From: Bacteroidales bacterium
GTDB taxonomy: Bacteria; Bacteroidota; Bacteroidia; Bacteroidales; GCA-2748055
NCBI GenBank assembly: GCA_023135025.1
Contig: JAGLTY010000053.1
Span: 1-9,593 of the forward strand
Length of the DNA: 9,593 bases
Direction: 5' to 3'
Shown here: one piece after another, positions 1 through 6,697 of the stretch
How positions within the stretch are numbered: position 1 is the first letter of the stretch
How the letters are laid out: every line of letters begins with the position of its first letter
The notes under the pieces: model-generated
Databases searched by the model: none
Told to the model about the DNA's origin: nothing
What the model saw: only the letters and a program-made list of their open reading frames with translations
Made by a program: the position numbers and the translations under genes

Positions 1-1
1 T

Positions 2-1375
2 GTTTTCCTGAGGGTGATCCCTTCAAAAAAGGAGGTCTGGGTGGGGGAGCAGTTTGTCTCCGGGTTAAAAGTTTACACCAGGGTGAATACCCGACCTGGT
101 TCATCAGCCAGGGATCTGCCATATGAAGGTTTCTATAAGAAAAGTCTCGATCCGGATACCAACGCAAAGCAACAGGAGATCAACGGACAATCCTATGTTA
201 CCCAGATGATCCAGCGACATATTCTAATCCCTCAAAAGTCGGGCGATCTGGAGATTGCACCATACAAATCTGAATGGATGGTTCAACAAAGGGTAGAGCG
301 ACAGAGAAGCAACAATCCAATTGACAACTTCTTTGACGATCCATTCTTCAGCGGTTTCCAGGATGTACCGGTCACCCTGGCCACACTTCCGGTGATCATC
401 CATGTGAAGCCTCTTCCTTCGGGAGCGCCGGTGGGTTTTACTGGGGCGGTTGGCGAGTTCCATATGAAAGCGGCGCTCTCTTCCAATGAAATAGGGGTGA
501 ATGAAGCTCTTAGCCTGAAAATTACCATAAGTGGAACAGGTAATATTCCCCTATTGGGTGAACCTGAGGTAAACCTGCCACCCGACCATGACCTTTATGA
601 TGTAACGCGCTCTCTTCATACCAGCACATCAGGTAACCGGATTTCCGGGTCGGTTACTTTTGAATATCCGATTATCGCCAGGCATGCCGGACGTTTCAGA
701 ATTGCCCCGGTACAATTTGCATGGTTCGATCCGAAAGCAGGTTCATACAAAACAGCGGTAACCGATGAGTTCAACTTCACAGTGGTTAAGGGTGAAAATG
801 ATGATACTTCAGGTGGTGTTTATGTGCCGGGTATGGTGCATGAAAGTGTAAGGGATCTGGGAACTGATATCAGGGATATATCCCGGCTCTCCCCGGTCTT
901 CAGTACTGTTGAAAGCTCTCTATTTGGGAGAACCTGGTACAGGTGGTTCTATCCGGTTGCCCTTCTGCTTACACTTGTGCTGACTGTTTTAATCAGCGTG
1001 TTGGCCAGGAGAAATGCCGATCTGACACTGGTTCGTAATCGAAAAGCTGGCAGATCGGCTCGTGCCAGGTTGAAAAAGGCGGACCGCTTCAAAAAATCAG
1101 GTGATCCGGATAGATTCTATGAAGAGATCGGGAAAGCCATATGGGGATACCTCTCTCATAAAATGAATATAGAAACATCCGGACTCTCAAGAGAGGTGGT
1201 TTTAGAACAGATGGAGAAACGGAAGGTTCCGGAGGAGCAGCGAAGTGAGCTGCTCAGAATCCTGGAGGAGAGCGAGTTTTCCAGGTTTGCGCCTACTTCT
1301 GAAAGAAGCGATATGAACAGACTCTACAGCGATGCTGCACAACTAATCAGGAACCTTGAAAACTGTCTGAAATGA
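2..1375 (+). CDS. batD: BatD aerotolerance membrane protein, 5'-truncated by window edge
   Basis: This is the C-terminal portion of BatD (oxygen-tolerance family). The frame is open to the window edge: codons for V-F-L-R precede the GTG at 14, so that GTG is not taken as the true start. The visible part begins in a beta-rich domain with the family-typical pattern SKKEVWVGEQF. An Ig-like extracytoplasmic domain follows, including VKPLPSGAP and the YPIIARHAGRF strand region. One membrane helix lies at about nt 950-1008, followed by a basic stretch and a helical cytoplasmic tail that ends at the TGA. From memory, Bacteroidetes BatD proteins are near 600 residues, so roughly 140 N-terminal residues should lie upstream. 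BatD belongs to the moxR-DUF58-batA-batB-batD-batE cluster, thought to form an envelope complex supporting aerotolerance; its biochemical role is not established. The stop codon overlaps the batE start by 4 nt (ATGA), suggesting translational coupling. Identification is strong; function is family knowledge only. Confidence 0.9.
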   Translation, partial: VFLRVIPSKKEVWVGEQFVSGLKVYTRVNTRPGSSARDLPYEGFYKKSLDPDTNAKQQEINGQSYVTQMIQRHILIPQKSGDLEIAPYKSEWMVQQRVERQRSNNPIDNFFDDPFFSGFQDVPVTLATLPVIIHVKPLPSGAPVGFTGAVGEFHMKAALSSNEIGVNEALSLKITISGTGNIPLLGEPEVNLPPDHDLYDVTRSLHTSTSGNRISGSVTFEYPIIARHAGRFRIAPVQFAWFDPKAGSYKTAVTDEFNFTVVKGENDDTSGGVYVPGMVHESVRDLGTDIRDISRLSPVFSTVESSLFGRTWYRWFYPVALLLTLVLTVLISVLARRNADLTLVRNRKAGRSARARLKKADRFKKSGDPDRFYEEIGKAIWGYLSHKMNIETSGLSREVVLEQMEKRKVPEEQRSELLRILEESEFSRFAPTSERSDMNRLYSDAAQLIRNLENCLK

Positions 1376-2256
1376 AGCGAGCATCCATATTTTTGATCTT
1401 ATCTCTTATCTGGACAACCTTCCTGCCAGCATCAGGAGACGATCTGACCGGAGATAAATTGGGAAGTAATGATATAATTGGGACTGATTTACTTGAGAGT
1501 GAATTAGTTAGAACTGATTTGCTTGAAACTGATTTACCTGGGATTAATCTGGATAATGTAGATATTGACTCACTGTTTCTAAATGCCAACAAGCTTTACC
1601 AGCAGGGTGATTATGAACCAGCACTGGAGGGGTACAATGCAGTGATTTTAAGTGGTTCTGAATCTGCCGATCTCTATTATAATATGGGCAATGCGGCATA
1701 CCGCTCCAACAGTATAGGTCATGCCATTCTCTATTATGAGAAAGCCCTTAAACTGGAGCCCGCTCACGAAGATGCTATTCATAACCTGGATTTTGTTTCA
1801 CGTTATCGTCTCGATGCTTTCGAGGAGGTGCCAGTGTTGTTTATAGGTGCCTGGATCAGATGGTTTATCCAGCTCTTTCCTGAGCAAACCTGGAGCATCC
1901 TGGCACTGATCTTTTTTATAATCATCCTTACCGGTCTACTGATCTACCTTTTTTCCAGGAATATTGTTATCAGGAAGACAGGTTTCATTAGTGCTCTTGT
2001 TGCCCTGGTGCTATTTGTAATTACATTCTCATCTTCAATATCCAGGCACAGGGATATTATCAATCCGGATGCAGGCATTATCCTCTCACCATCCGTGGTA
2101 GTTCGCAGTTCGCCCAGCGAAAGTGGAACGGAGCTTTTTATTTTACATGAAGGGACTAAAATTGAGGTCAATGAAGAGGTTTCTGGCTGGCAGAATATCA
2201 AAGTTATTGATGGGCGTGAAGGGTGGATAATGGCACGCGATTTTGAATCAATCTGA
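1372..2256 (+). CDS. batE: BatE-like TPR/SH3 membrane protein with pentapeptide-like insert
   Basis: The 294-residue product has an N-terminal signal peptide or anchor (residues 1-21, MKR then a hydrophobic core), then a repetitive acidic tract at residues 22-66. TPR helices occupy about 68-145 (ANKLYQQGDYEPAL, then YYNMGNAAY and AILYYEKALKLEP). Two membrane helices lie at about 174-194 and 204-222. A C-terminal bacterial SH3-like domain covers about 234-294 (VVVRSSPS and a GREGWI ending). If the signal is cleaved, TPR and SH3 would both face the periplasm. This order, signal-TPR-TM-TM-SH3, matches BatE of the Bacteroidetes Bat operon, and the position directly after batD (ATGA overlap) supports the call. 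TPR and SH3 domains suggest a scaffold for protein or cell-wall contacts. The odd part is the 5-residue repeat tract before the TPRs. No Shine-Dalgarno is evident; the start is chosen from the coupling and the signal peptide. Confidence 0.88.
   Translation: MKRASIFLILSLIWTTFLPASGDDLTGDKLGSNDIIGTDLLESELVRTDLLETDLPGINLDNVDIDSLFLNANKLYQQGDYEPALEGYNAVILSGSESADLYYNMGNAAYRSNSIGHAILYYEKALKLEPAHEDAIHNLDFVSRYRLDAFEEVPVLFIGAWIRWFIQLFPEQTWSILALIFFIIILTGLLIYLFSRNIVIRKTGFISALVALVLFVITFSSSISRHRDIINPDAGIILSPSVVVRSSPSESGTELFILHEGTKIEVNEEVSGWQNIKVIDGREGWIMARDFESI
1435..1569 (+). repeat. Pentapeptide-like / 15-nt degenerate tandem repeat inside batE
   Basis: Codons 22-66 of batE encode nine consecutive pentads with Leu or Ile at a strict five-residue period (positions 25, 30, 35, 40, 45, 50, 55, 60 and 65). 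Each is preceded by Asp, Glu, Asn or, once, Lys. Examples are GTDLL, ESELV, RTDLL, ETDLP and GINLD. This resembles the A(D/N)LXX pattern of pentapeptide-repeat proteins. At DNA level the core is a 15-nt unit: ACTGATTTACTTGA at 1483, a diverged copy at 1498, ACTGATTTGCTTGA at 1513 and ACTGATTTACCTGG at 1528. This implies tandem duplication. Nine pentads would make only about two coils of a right-handed beta helix. Confidence 0.7.
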
Positions 2257-2270
2257 AAAGAGATCATTTC

Positions 2271-3413
2271 ATGAAGAGGAGTTTCCAGGAGATAAATGAG
2301 AAAATCAGGAGAGGAAAGGCTGTTGTATTAACCGCCGAAGAGGTGGCTGCGATGGGGAAAGATCACTCTCCTGCGGAGGTGGCAGAGAAGGTTGATGTGG
2401 TTACAACCGCCACATTTGGCCCCATGTGTTCGTCCGGTATGTTTATCAATACCGGTCACGCCAATCCGCCTATTCGTATGGAGCGGGCCACCCTGAACGG
2501 GGTTCCTGTATTCACAGGAATTGCTGCAGTGGATCTCTATATTGGGGCTACAGAGAATCATCCTGAGAATCCGGCTTATGGAGGTGCCCATATTATTGAG
2601 GAGCTGATTGCAGGAGAGGATGTGGAGCTGGAGGCGCATGCCAAGGGAACCGATTGCTACCCGCTGAAGGATATAAAAACAACCATCAACCGGGAGAATA
2701 TCAACGAGATGATAATGTTTAATCCACGTAATGCATACCAGAACTACCCGGTGGCTGTCAACACTTCCAACCGAATCAAATATACCTATATGGGGAGTCT
2801 GCTTCCCCGATTGGGAAATGCCAATTTCAGTACCTCGGGCGAACTGAGTCCTTTGCTGAACGACCCCGATATGCGTACCATCGGAATGGGTACCCGCATC
2901 TTCCTGGGAGGGACCACCGGTTATATCAGCTGGTACGGAACACAATTCAAAACCGATGCTGAACTGAATGAACATGGTGTGCCGGTATCAAATGCAGCCA
3001 CTCTGGCGGTAATTGGGGATGCTTCAAAGATGAGTCCTGAATTTATCAAAGCCGCCTATTATGAGAAATACGGAGTTTCAATGTTTGTGGGAATAGGCGT
3101 ACCCATCCCTGTGTTGGATGAGGAGATGGCTGCACGATTGATGATTCGAAATGAACAGATTACCACCAGGATCCTTGATTATGGCGATCCTGATCATCCC
3201 GAACTGGGCAGGACCAACTACAGAGAGTTGATGAGTGGGGAGATTGAGTTAAATCAAAAAAAGATTAAAACCGCCTCACTCTCCAGTATTTTTCAGGCGC
3301 GGAAAATTGCAGACATTTTGAAAAAACAGATCAGTGAAGGTATATTCCTTCTTACTGAGCCCGTAGAGGTGTTTCCAAAAAACAAAGGGTTAAATTCTCT
3401 GGATATCAGGTAA
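2271..3413 (+). CDS. Homocysteine biosynthesis protein, DUF39/HcyBio family (COG1900)
   Basis: The 380-residue soluble protein belongs to the DUF39 homocysteine-biosynthesis family, the bacterial counterpart of Methanosarcina acetivorans MA1821. That protein is linked genetically and biochemically to insertion of sulfide-derived sulfur into aspartate semialdehyde to give homocysteine. Visible family signatures are VVTTATFGPMCSSGMFINTG (residues 43-62), ENPAYGGAHIIEEL (about 99-112), KGTDCYP (125-131) and GTRIFLGGTTGYISW (midregion). The only cysteines are C53 and C129, both in these conserved blocks, which fits a persulfide-carrying role. There are no C-terminal CBS domains, unlike some archaeal homologues, and no signal peptide or membrane helix, so it is cytoplasmic. 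It lies 14 bp after batE and 12 bp before its ferredoxin partner, so it is probably co-transcribed. It would provide the sulfur-incorporating step for methionine synthesis in a sulfide-rich anaerobe. Family call is firm; activity in this organism is inferred. Confidence 0.9.
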   Translation: MKRSFQEINEKIRRGKAVVLTAEEVAAMGKDHSPAEVAEKVDVVTTATFGPMCSSGMFINTGHANPPIRMERATLNGVPVFTGIAAVDLYIGATENHPENPAYGGAHIIEELIAGEDVELEAHAKGTDCYPLKDIKTTINRENINEMIMFNPRNAYQNYPVAVNTSNRIKYTYMGSLLPRLGNANFSTSGELSPLLNDPDMRTIGMGTRIFLGGTTGYISWYGTQFKTDAELNEHGVPVSNAATLAVIGDASKMSPEFIKAAYYEKYGVSMFVGIGVPIPVLDEEMAARLMIRNEQITTRILDYGDPDHPELGRTNYRELMSGEIELNQKKIKTASLSSIFQARKIADILKKQISEGIFLLTEPVEVFPKNKGLNSLDIR

Positions 3414-3425
3414 TAACAGAACATT

Positions 3426-3848
3426 ATGGCCAGAAAAAAGCAAAGATTGGTACTCAGGTTTCCTGTCGGCACGGTCGATGAGCCCATCACCTATACATTG
3501 ATCAAAGAGTATGATGTAATGATCAATATCCTGAATGCTGATATTACCCCCGGAAGAGAAGGGAACCTGCTGGTTGAGATCTCAGGTGAAAAAGATTCTG
3601 TGGATGGAGCCATGAGATACCTTAAAGGCAAGAGTGTGGAGATCTCGCCTATTATAAAAACCATTCTCTTTAACCAGTCGGAGTGTATCCATTGTGGAGC
3701 GTGTGCTTCGGTCTGTTTTCCGGGAGCACTGATAATGGATACCGAATCGAGGGAGCTGCGCTTCTCACCGGAGAATTGCGTGGCCTGTGAACTCTGTATC
3801 AAAGCTTGTCCCCTTCAACTCTTTGAACTAAATTTTGGAGTAAACTGA
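3426..3848 (+). CDS. NIL-domain 2x[4Fe-4S] ferredoxin (MA1822-like)
   Basis: The 140-residue protein has two parts. Residues 1-78 form an alpha/beta NIL-type domain, a fold also used for methionine sensing in MetN, beginning RLVLRFPVGTVDEPIT. Residues 83-134 hold two four-cysteine clusters: C87, C90, C93, C97 followed by FP, and C118, C121, C124, C128 followed by P. These are the CxxCxxCxxxC patterns of a bacterial-type 2x[4Fe-4S] ferredoxin. This domain pair is the hallmark of the protein encoded beside the DUF39 protein in methanogens (MA1822), where the two genes act together in homocysteine formation. It probably supplies electrons, or helps sulfur handling, for its neighbour. The ATG at 3426 lies 12 bp after the DUF39 stop, and the coding end abuts the next start codon with no gap. 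All eight cluster cysteines are present. The redox partner is not identifiable from the window. Confidence 0.9.
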   Translation: MARKKQRLVLRFPVGTVDEPITYTLIKEYDVMINILNADITPGREGNLLVEISGEKDSVDGAMRYLKGKSVEISPIIKTILFNQSECIHCGACASVCFPGALIMDTESRELRFSPENCVACELCIKACPLQLFELNFGVN

Positions 3849-3851
3849 TTG
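3837..3851 (+). promoter_or_regulatory. Shine-Dalgarno GGAG and TTG start of the COG2122 gene
   Basis: GGAG at 3837-3840 stands 8 nt before TTG at 3849-3851. The TTG follows directly on the ferredoxin stop TGA (3846-3848). Most other genes here lack a clear Shine-Dalgarno, so this site helps decide the start. A competing ATG at 3879 has a purine run (GGAGAGAG) directly against it, which is too close for good spacing. Confidence 0.5.
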
Positions 3852-4631
3852 TACGAGCCCAGGTTATACAGGAGAGAGATGAACCGGGAGCGATTCCGGT
3901 TCTTTCATGTGATGCACCATGAATCGGACCTGATGGTGGGTGTACCGCACAACTGCTTTCATCCTGGGATAGAGAGGTGTGTTGAGGGGGAGTTGGTCAG
4001 GCTCAGAAATATTCTTCTCGATTATTCAAAAAGAGACCCCAGGTTTATACCATCACTCGATCCCATAGATCTGTTGACACCACCCTCGGGAGGTGCTTTC
4101 AGCTTAGAGGGAGAGGAGGCCGAAGAGGTTCTGACCATGATTTCATGTGGACAAAAAACCGGGACTGGCCCCATGGCAGCTGTAGCCGGATTGTTTGCCC
4201 AACAGGTGGGAAGAGAGATAGTGGCCTCTTTTGGAGAGATGGAGGTGGCTGTTGAGAATGGAGGGGATCTCTACCTGCGAAATAAGATCGATCTGGTCTC
4301 TGTGATCCATGCAGGAGCATCGTCGCTCTCCGATAAGATGGCCTTTGTGGTACCCCCTGGAGAGTGGGGGATCTGCACCTCTTCAGGAACAATGGGTCAT
4401 TCGTTCAGCAAGGGCCAGGCAGATGCAGTTACAGTGATTTCCTCATCGGCGCCTCTGGCCGATTCATGGGCCACAGCCATTGCCAACCGGGTTCAGAGTG
4501 CGGACGATATGGAGCGTGAGCTTGAATCTGTAGCAGGCATAGCTGAAATCCTGGGATGTGCCATCATCGTAGAGAACCAGATAGGTATCAGGGGGAAGTT
4601 AGAGGTGAAACTCTTATCTTTGGGAGAATGA
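3849..4631 (+). CDS. UPF0280/COG2122 ApbE-like protein, homocysteine/sulfide assimilation
   Basis: The 260-residue protein is of the UPF0280 (COG2122) family, distantly related in fold to ApbE. Signatures are YEPRLYRR at the N-terminus, GPMAAVAGLFAQQVG in the middle, VENGGDLYLRN, and a GICTSSGTMGHSFSKG segment near the C-terminus. In M. acetivorans the family member MA1715 is reported to improve sulfide assimilation into homocysteine and cysteine; the exact chemistry is unsettled. The start is a TTG immediately after the upstream TGA, preceded by GGAG at 3837-3840 with 8-nt spacing. It is preferred because the YEPRxYRR segment resembles family N-termini; an internal ATG at 3879 would remove it. 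The stop overlaps the cstA start as ATGA. No signal peptide or membrane segment is seen, so the protein is probably cytoplasmic. A flavin-transferase role, as for true ApbE, is not supported by the sequence alone. Confidence 0.87.
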   Translation: MYEPRLYRREMNRERFRFFHVMHHESDLMVGVPHNCFHPGIERCVEGELVRLRNILLDYSKRDPRFIPSLDPIDLLTPPSGGAFSLEGEEAEEVLTMISCGQKTGTGPMAAVAGLFAQQVGREIVASFGEMEVAVENGGDLYLRNKIDLVSVIHAGASSLSDKMAFVVPPGEWGICTSSGTMGHSFSKGQADAVTVISSSAPLADSWATAIANRVQSADDMERELESVAGIAEILGCAIIVENQIGIRGKLEVKLLSLGE

Positions 4632-6349
4632 ACAGCCTGATTCTTGTTCTGCTTGCAATGATCGGTTACCTGCTTGCTTACAGGTTTTATGGCAGGTTCA
4701 TTGGTCGAAAGGTGTTTCAATTGTCGGCCCAACGGCTGATGCCGGCACATGAATTCAAAGACGGGATCGATTTTGTCCCTGCCAAACCAAATATTGTTTT
4801 TGGTCACCACTTCACCACCATTGCCGGTCTGGGACCTATCGTCGGACCCGCCATAGGAGTTATCTGGGGCTGGCTTCCCGCATTTTTATGGGTCTTTTTC
4901 GGGAGTATATTTATGGGGGCGGTACACGACTTCTCCACACTGGTGGTCTCTGCCAGGAACAGGGGAAAGTCTGTAGGAGAACTTACAGCAGATATTATCA
5001 GTCCCTCTGCCAGGTATGCCCTGCAGTTCATTATGCAGTTACTGCTCTTTATTGTTCTGGCTGTTTTTGCTATGATTGTAGGTTCGCTCTTTGTAACCTA
5101 CCCTGAGGCTGTGATCCCGGTATGGGCTCAAATTCCGGTAGCTGTCTGGTTGGGTTGGAAGATCAGGCAGGGAAAGAATGAACTGATATGGTCCATTGCT
5201 GCACTTCTGATGCTTTATGCTTTTGTTCTAATCGGTGTGCGTTTTCCTGTTTCGTTGCCATGGAGCAGTGAGGTTTCGGTTGTGGTATGGTGTATTGTGC
5301 TCTTCATCTATCTCTTTTTTGCATCCACCATTCCCGTGCAAAAGCTGCTACAGCCCCGCGACTATATCAACTCACATCAGTTGTTGGTGGCCATGGCACT
5401 TCTTATCATTGGGATTTTTATATCGCATCCCGAATTTTCAGCTCCTGCCATTAACGCAAATTCATTTTTACCAGATTCGGATGTGCCTGATCTGGCACCC
5501 CTTCTCTTTATTGTGATTGCGTGTGGGGCCATTTCTGGCTTTCACTCACTGGCCAGTTCAGGAACCACCGTCAAGCAGGTGGACAATGAGATGGATACCC
5601 TGCCGGTGGGTTACGGCGCAATGATTATGGAGAGCTTTCTTGCAGTGCTGGTGATTATTGCTGTTGGGGCCGGACTGGGAATGAGACTTGAAACGGATGG
5701 AGGCGTGTTAACAGGTGTGGATGCTTATCAGCATCACTATGCCTCATGGTCCTCTGCCAGCGGTCTGTCGGCCAAGCTGGATGCATTTATTATAGGCTCT
5801 GCCAATCTCTTCTCTTCACTGGGAGTACCGGTGAAATACGGGGCAGCATTTGTGGTTGTATTTATTGTATCGTTTGCCAACACCACACTCGATTCTGCTG
5901 CCCGGATCCAACGAATCTCCCTTCAGGAGATTTTTTCCAAACCTGACGGAACGATCCGGAGGCCAGTAAATAATCGATACATGGCAACTTTTCTGATTGT
6001 TATTGCTGCTGCGGCTATGACCTTCTTTGAACCCGGGGGACAGGGGGCGATGGTGCTCTGGCCTCTATTCGGGTCATTGAATCAGCTGATGGCTGCACTG
6101 GCATTGGGAGTGGTCACTGTCTACCTGGCATCCAGGAAAATTCCGGTCTGGTACACACTTCTTCCGATGATAGTTATCCTGTTTCTGACTTTGTGGGCCA
6201 TGGTAGAGAACCTGGTAGGTTTTTTGAGGGACGACGAGCTGCTGCTGGTACTGCTCTCCGGGTTGATTCTGGGCCTTACCACCTGGTTGACCTTCAGCAG
6301 TATGGTGGCGCTAATCAGGCGAAAAGCGCGTAGGACGGCTAATACCTGA
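4628..6349 (+). CDS. cstA: CstA family carbon-starvation transporter (short form)
   Basis: The 573-residue polytopic inner-membrane protein is of the CstA family, whose characterised members take up peptides or pyruvate in enterobacteria. The N-terminal region carries the family core: HEFKDGIDFVPAKPNIVFGHHF, then GPIVGPAIGVIWGWLPA and GAVHDFSTL. Further on are SGFHSLASSGTTVKQ and a FANTTLDSAARIQR segment. About 14-16 hydrophobic helices are visible. It is shorter than E. coli CstA (about 700 residues), as is common in this phylum. The ATG at 4628 overlaps the upstream stop by 4 nt. A longer in-frame reading from 4556 would add hydrophilic residues that lie within the upstream gene, so it is rejected. 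Being last in the train with the homocysteine genes suggests co-expression. The substrate here is unknown; peptides, an amino acid or pyruvate are the family-based options. The 3' end overlaps the convergent acylphosphatase by 11 bp. Confidence 0.92.
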   Translation: MNSLILVLLAMIGYLLAYRFYGRFIGRKVFQLSAQRLMPAHEFKDGIDFVPAKPNIVFGHHFTTIAGLGPIVGPAIGVIWGWLPAFLWVFFGSIFMGAVHDFSTLVVSARNRGKSVGELTADIISPSARYALQFIMQLLLFIVLAVFAMIVGSLFVTYPEAVIPVWAQIPVAVWLGWKIRQGKNELIWSIAALLMLYAFVLIGVRFPVSLPWSSEVSVVVWCIVLFIYLFFASTIPVQKLLQPRDYINSHQLLVAMALLIIGIFISHPEFSAPAINANSFLPDSDVPDLAPLLFIVIACGAISGFHSLASSGTTVKQVDNEMDTLPVGYGAMIMESFLAVLVIIAVGAGLGMRLETDGGVLTGVDAYQHHYASWSSASGLSAKLDAFIIGSANLFSSLGVPVKYGAAFVVVFIVSFANTTLDSAARIQRISLQEIFSKPDGTIRRPVNNRYMATFLIVIAAAAMTFFEPGGQGAMVLWPLFGSLNQLMAALALGVVTVYLASRKIPVWYTLLPMIVILFLTLWAMVENLVGFLRDDELLLVLLSGLILGLTTWLTFSSMVALIRRKARRTANT

Positions 6350-6611
6350 TGACAAAAGGCCCCAGTGATTCGGGCTTCATCTCCTCAATATCAATACGCT
6401 CTACCCAACTGAAACCGGTTCCCTCTCTGCACCAGTTGATAAACCGGGTACATCTCTCAGCATCTCCGTTAACCACTGCCCTGACCGATCCATCTGCGAG
6501 GTTCTCAACCCAGCCTCTTAATCGCAGAGATCGGGCCTGATTTCTTGCGGCTGCTCTGAATCCAACTCCCTGAACTCTTCCAAATACTATGATTTCGAAC
6601 TGACTGTACAT
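6339..6611 (-). CDS. acyP: Acylphosphatase
   Basis: The 90-residue protein is the usual length for acylphosphatase, which hydrolyses the carboxyl-phosphate bond of acyl phosphates such as acetyl phosphate or 1,3-bisphosphoglycerate. The phosphate-binding loop reads GRVQGVGFR (residues 11-19) with catalytic R19. The second signature, GWVENLADGSV (33-43), carries catalytic N37. There is no signal peptide, so it is a small cytoplasmic ferredoxin-like fold enzyme. It is a single-gene unit, convergent with cstA (11-bp overlap of 3' ends) and divergent from the thiol peroxidase gene across 86 bp. Physiological role is uncertain, as for most bacterial acylphosphatases; no neighbour points to a specific substrate. 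Confidence 0.95.
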   Translation of the reverse strand: MYSQFEIIVFGRVQGVGFRAAARNQARSLRLRGWVENLADGSVRAVVNGDAERCTRFINWCREGTGFSWVERIDIEEMKPESLGPFVIRY

Positions 6612-6627
6612 ATGAGTGCCAATGCCT

Positions 6628-6646
6628 CAAATTTAAGGCAAAAGTA
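6628..6646 (-). promoter_or_regulatory. Candidate Bacteroidota -7 elements for acyP
   Basis: Read on the minus strand, TACTTTTG (6646-6639) and TAAATTTG (6635-6628) each fit the Bacteroidota sigma -7 consensus TAnnTTTG. Either could start transcription of acyP, whose ATG is at 6611. Neither has a TTG at the expected 19-21 bp upstream distance, so the call rests on the -7 match and location only. No comparable element was found on the plus strand for the peroxidase gene. Confidence 0.35.
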
Positions 6647-6697
6647 TGAACAAGCGATGGAATCTGTTGTTTCAACATTATATTATCAAGATTACAG

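Noticed and set aside
14..16. GTG at 14 as the true batD start
   Set aside because: The frame is open upstream to the window edge, and the family has a further N-terminal region, so the gene is simply cut by the window.
2257..2270. A possible separate promoter or SAM/methionine riboswitch before the homocysteine genes
   Set aside because: The gap is only 14 bp, too short for a riboswitch, and no -7 element is visible in it.
2328..2975. 215-codon minus-strand open frame opposite the DUF39 gene
   Set aside because: It lies wholly inside a strongly recognisable plus-strand gene. Its translation shows no family pattern, and it is a by-product of codon use.
4556..4627. N-terminal extension of CstA by 24 codons
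   Set aside because: The extension is hydrophilic, lies within the COG2122 coding sequence, and displaces the ATGA overlap that gives a natural N-terminal first helix.
6612..6697. A promoter for the peroxidase gene on the plus strand
   Set aside because: No TAnnTTTG match is found on this strand in the 86-bp gap. AT-rich stretches near 6677-6688 do not fit the consensus well enough to report.
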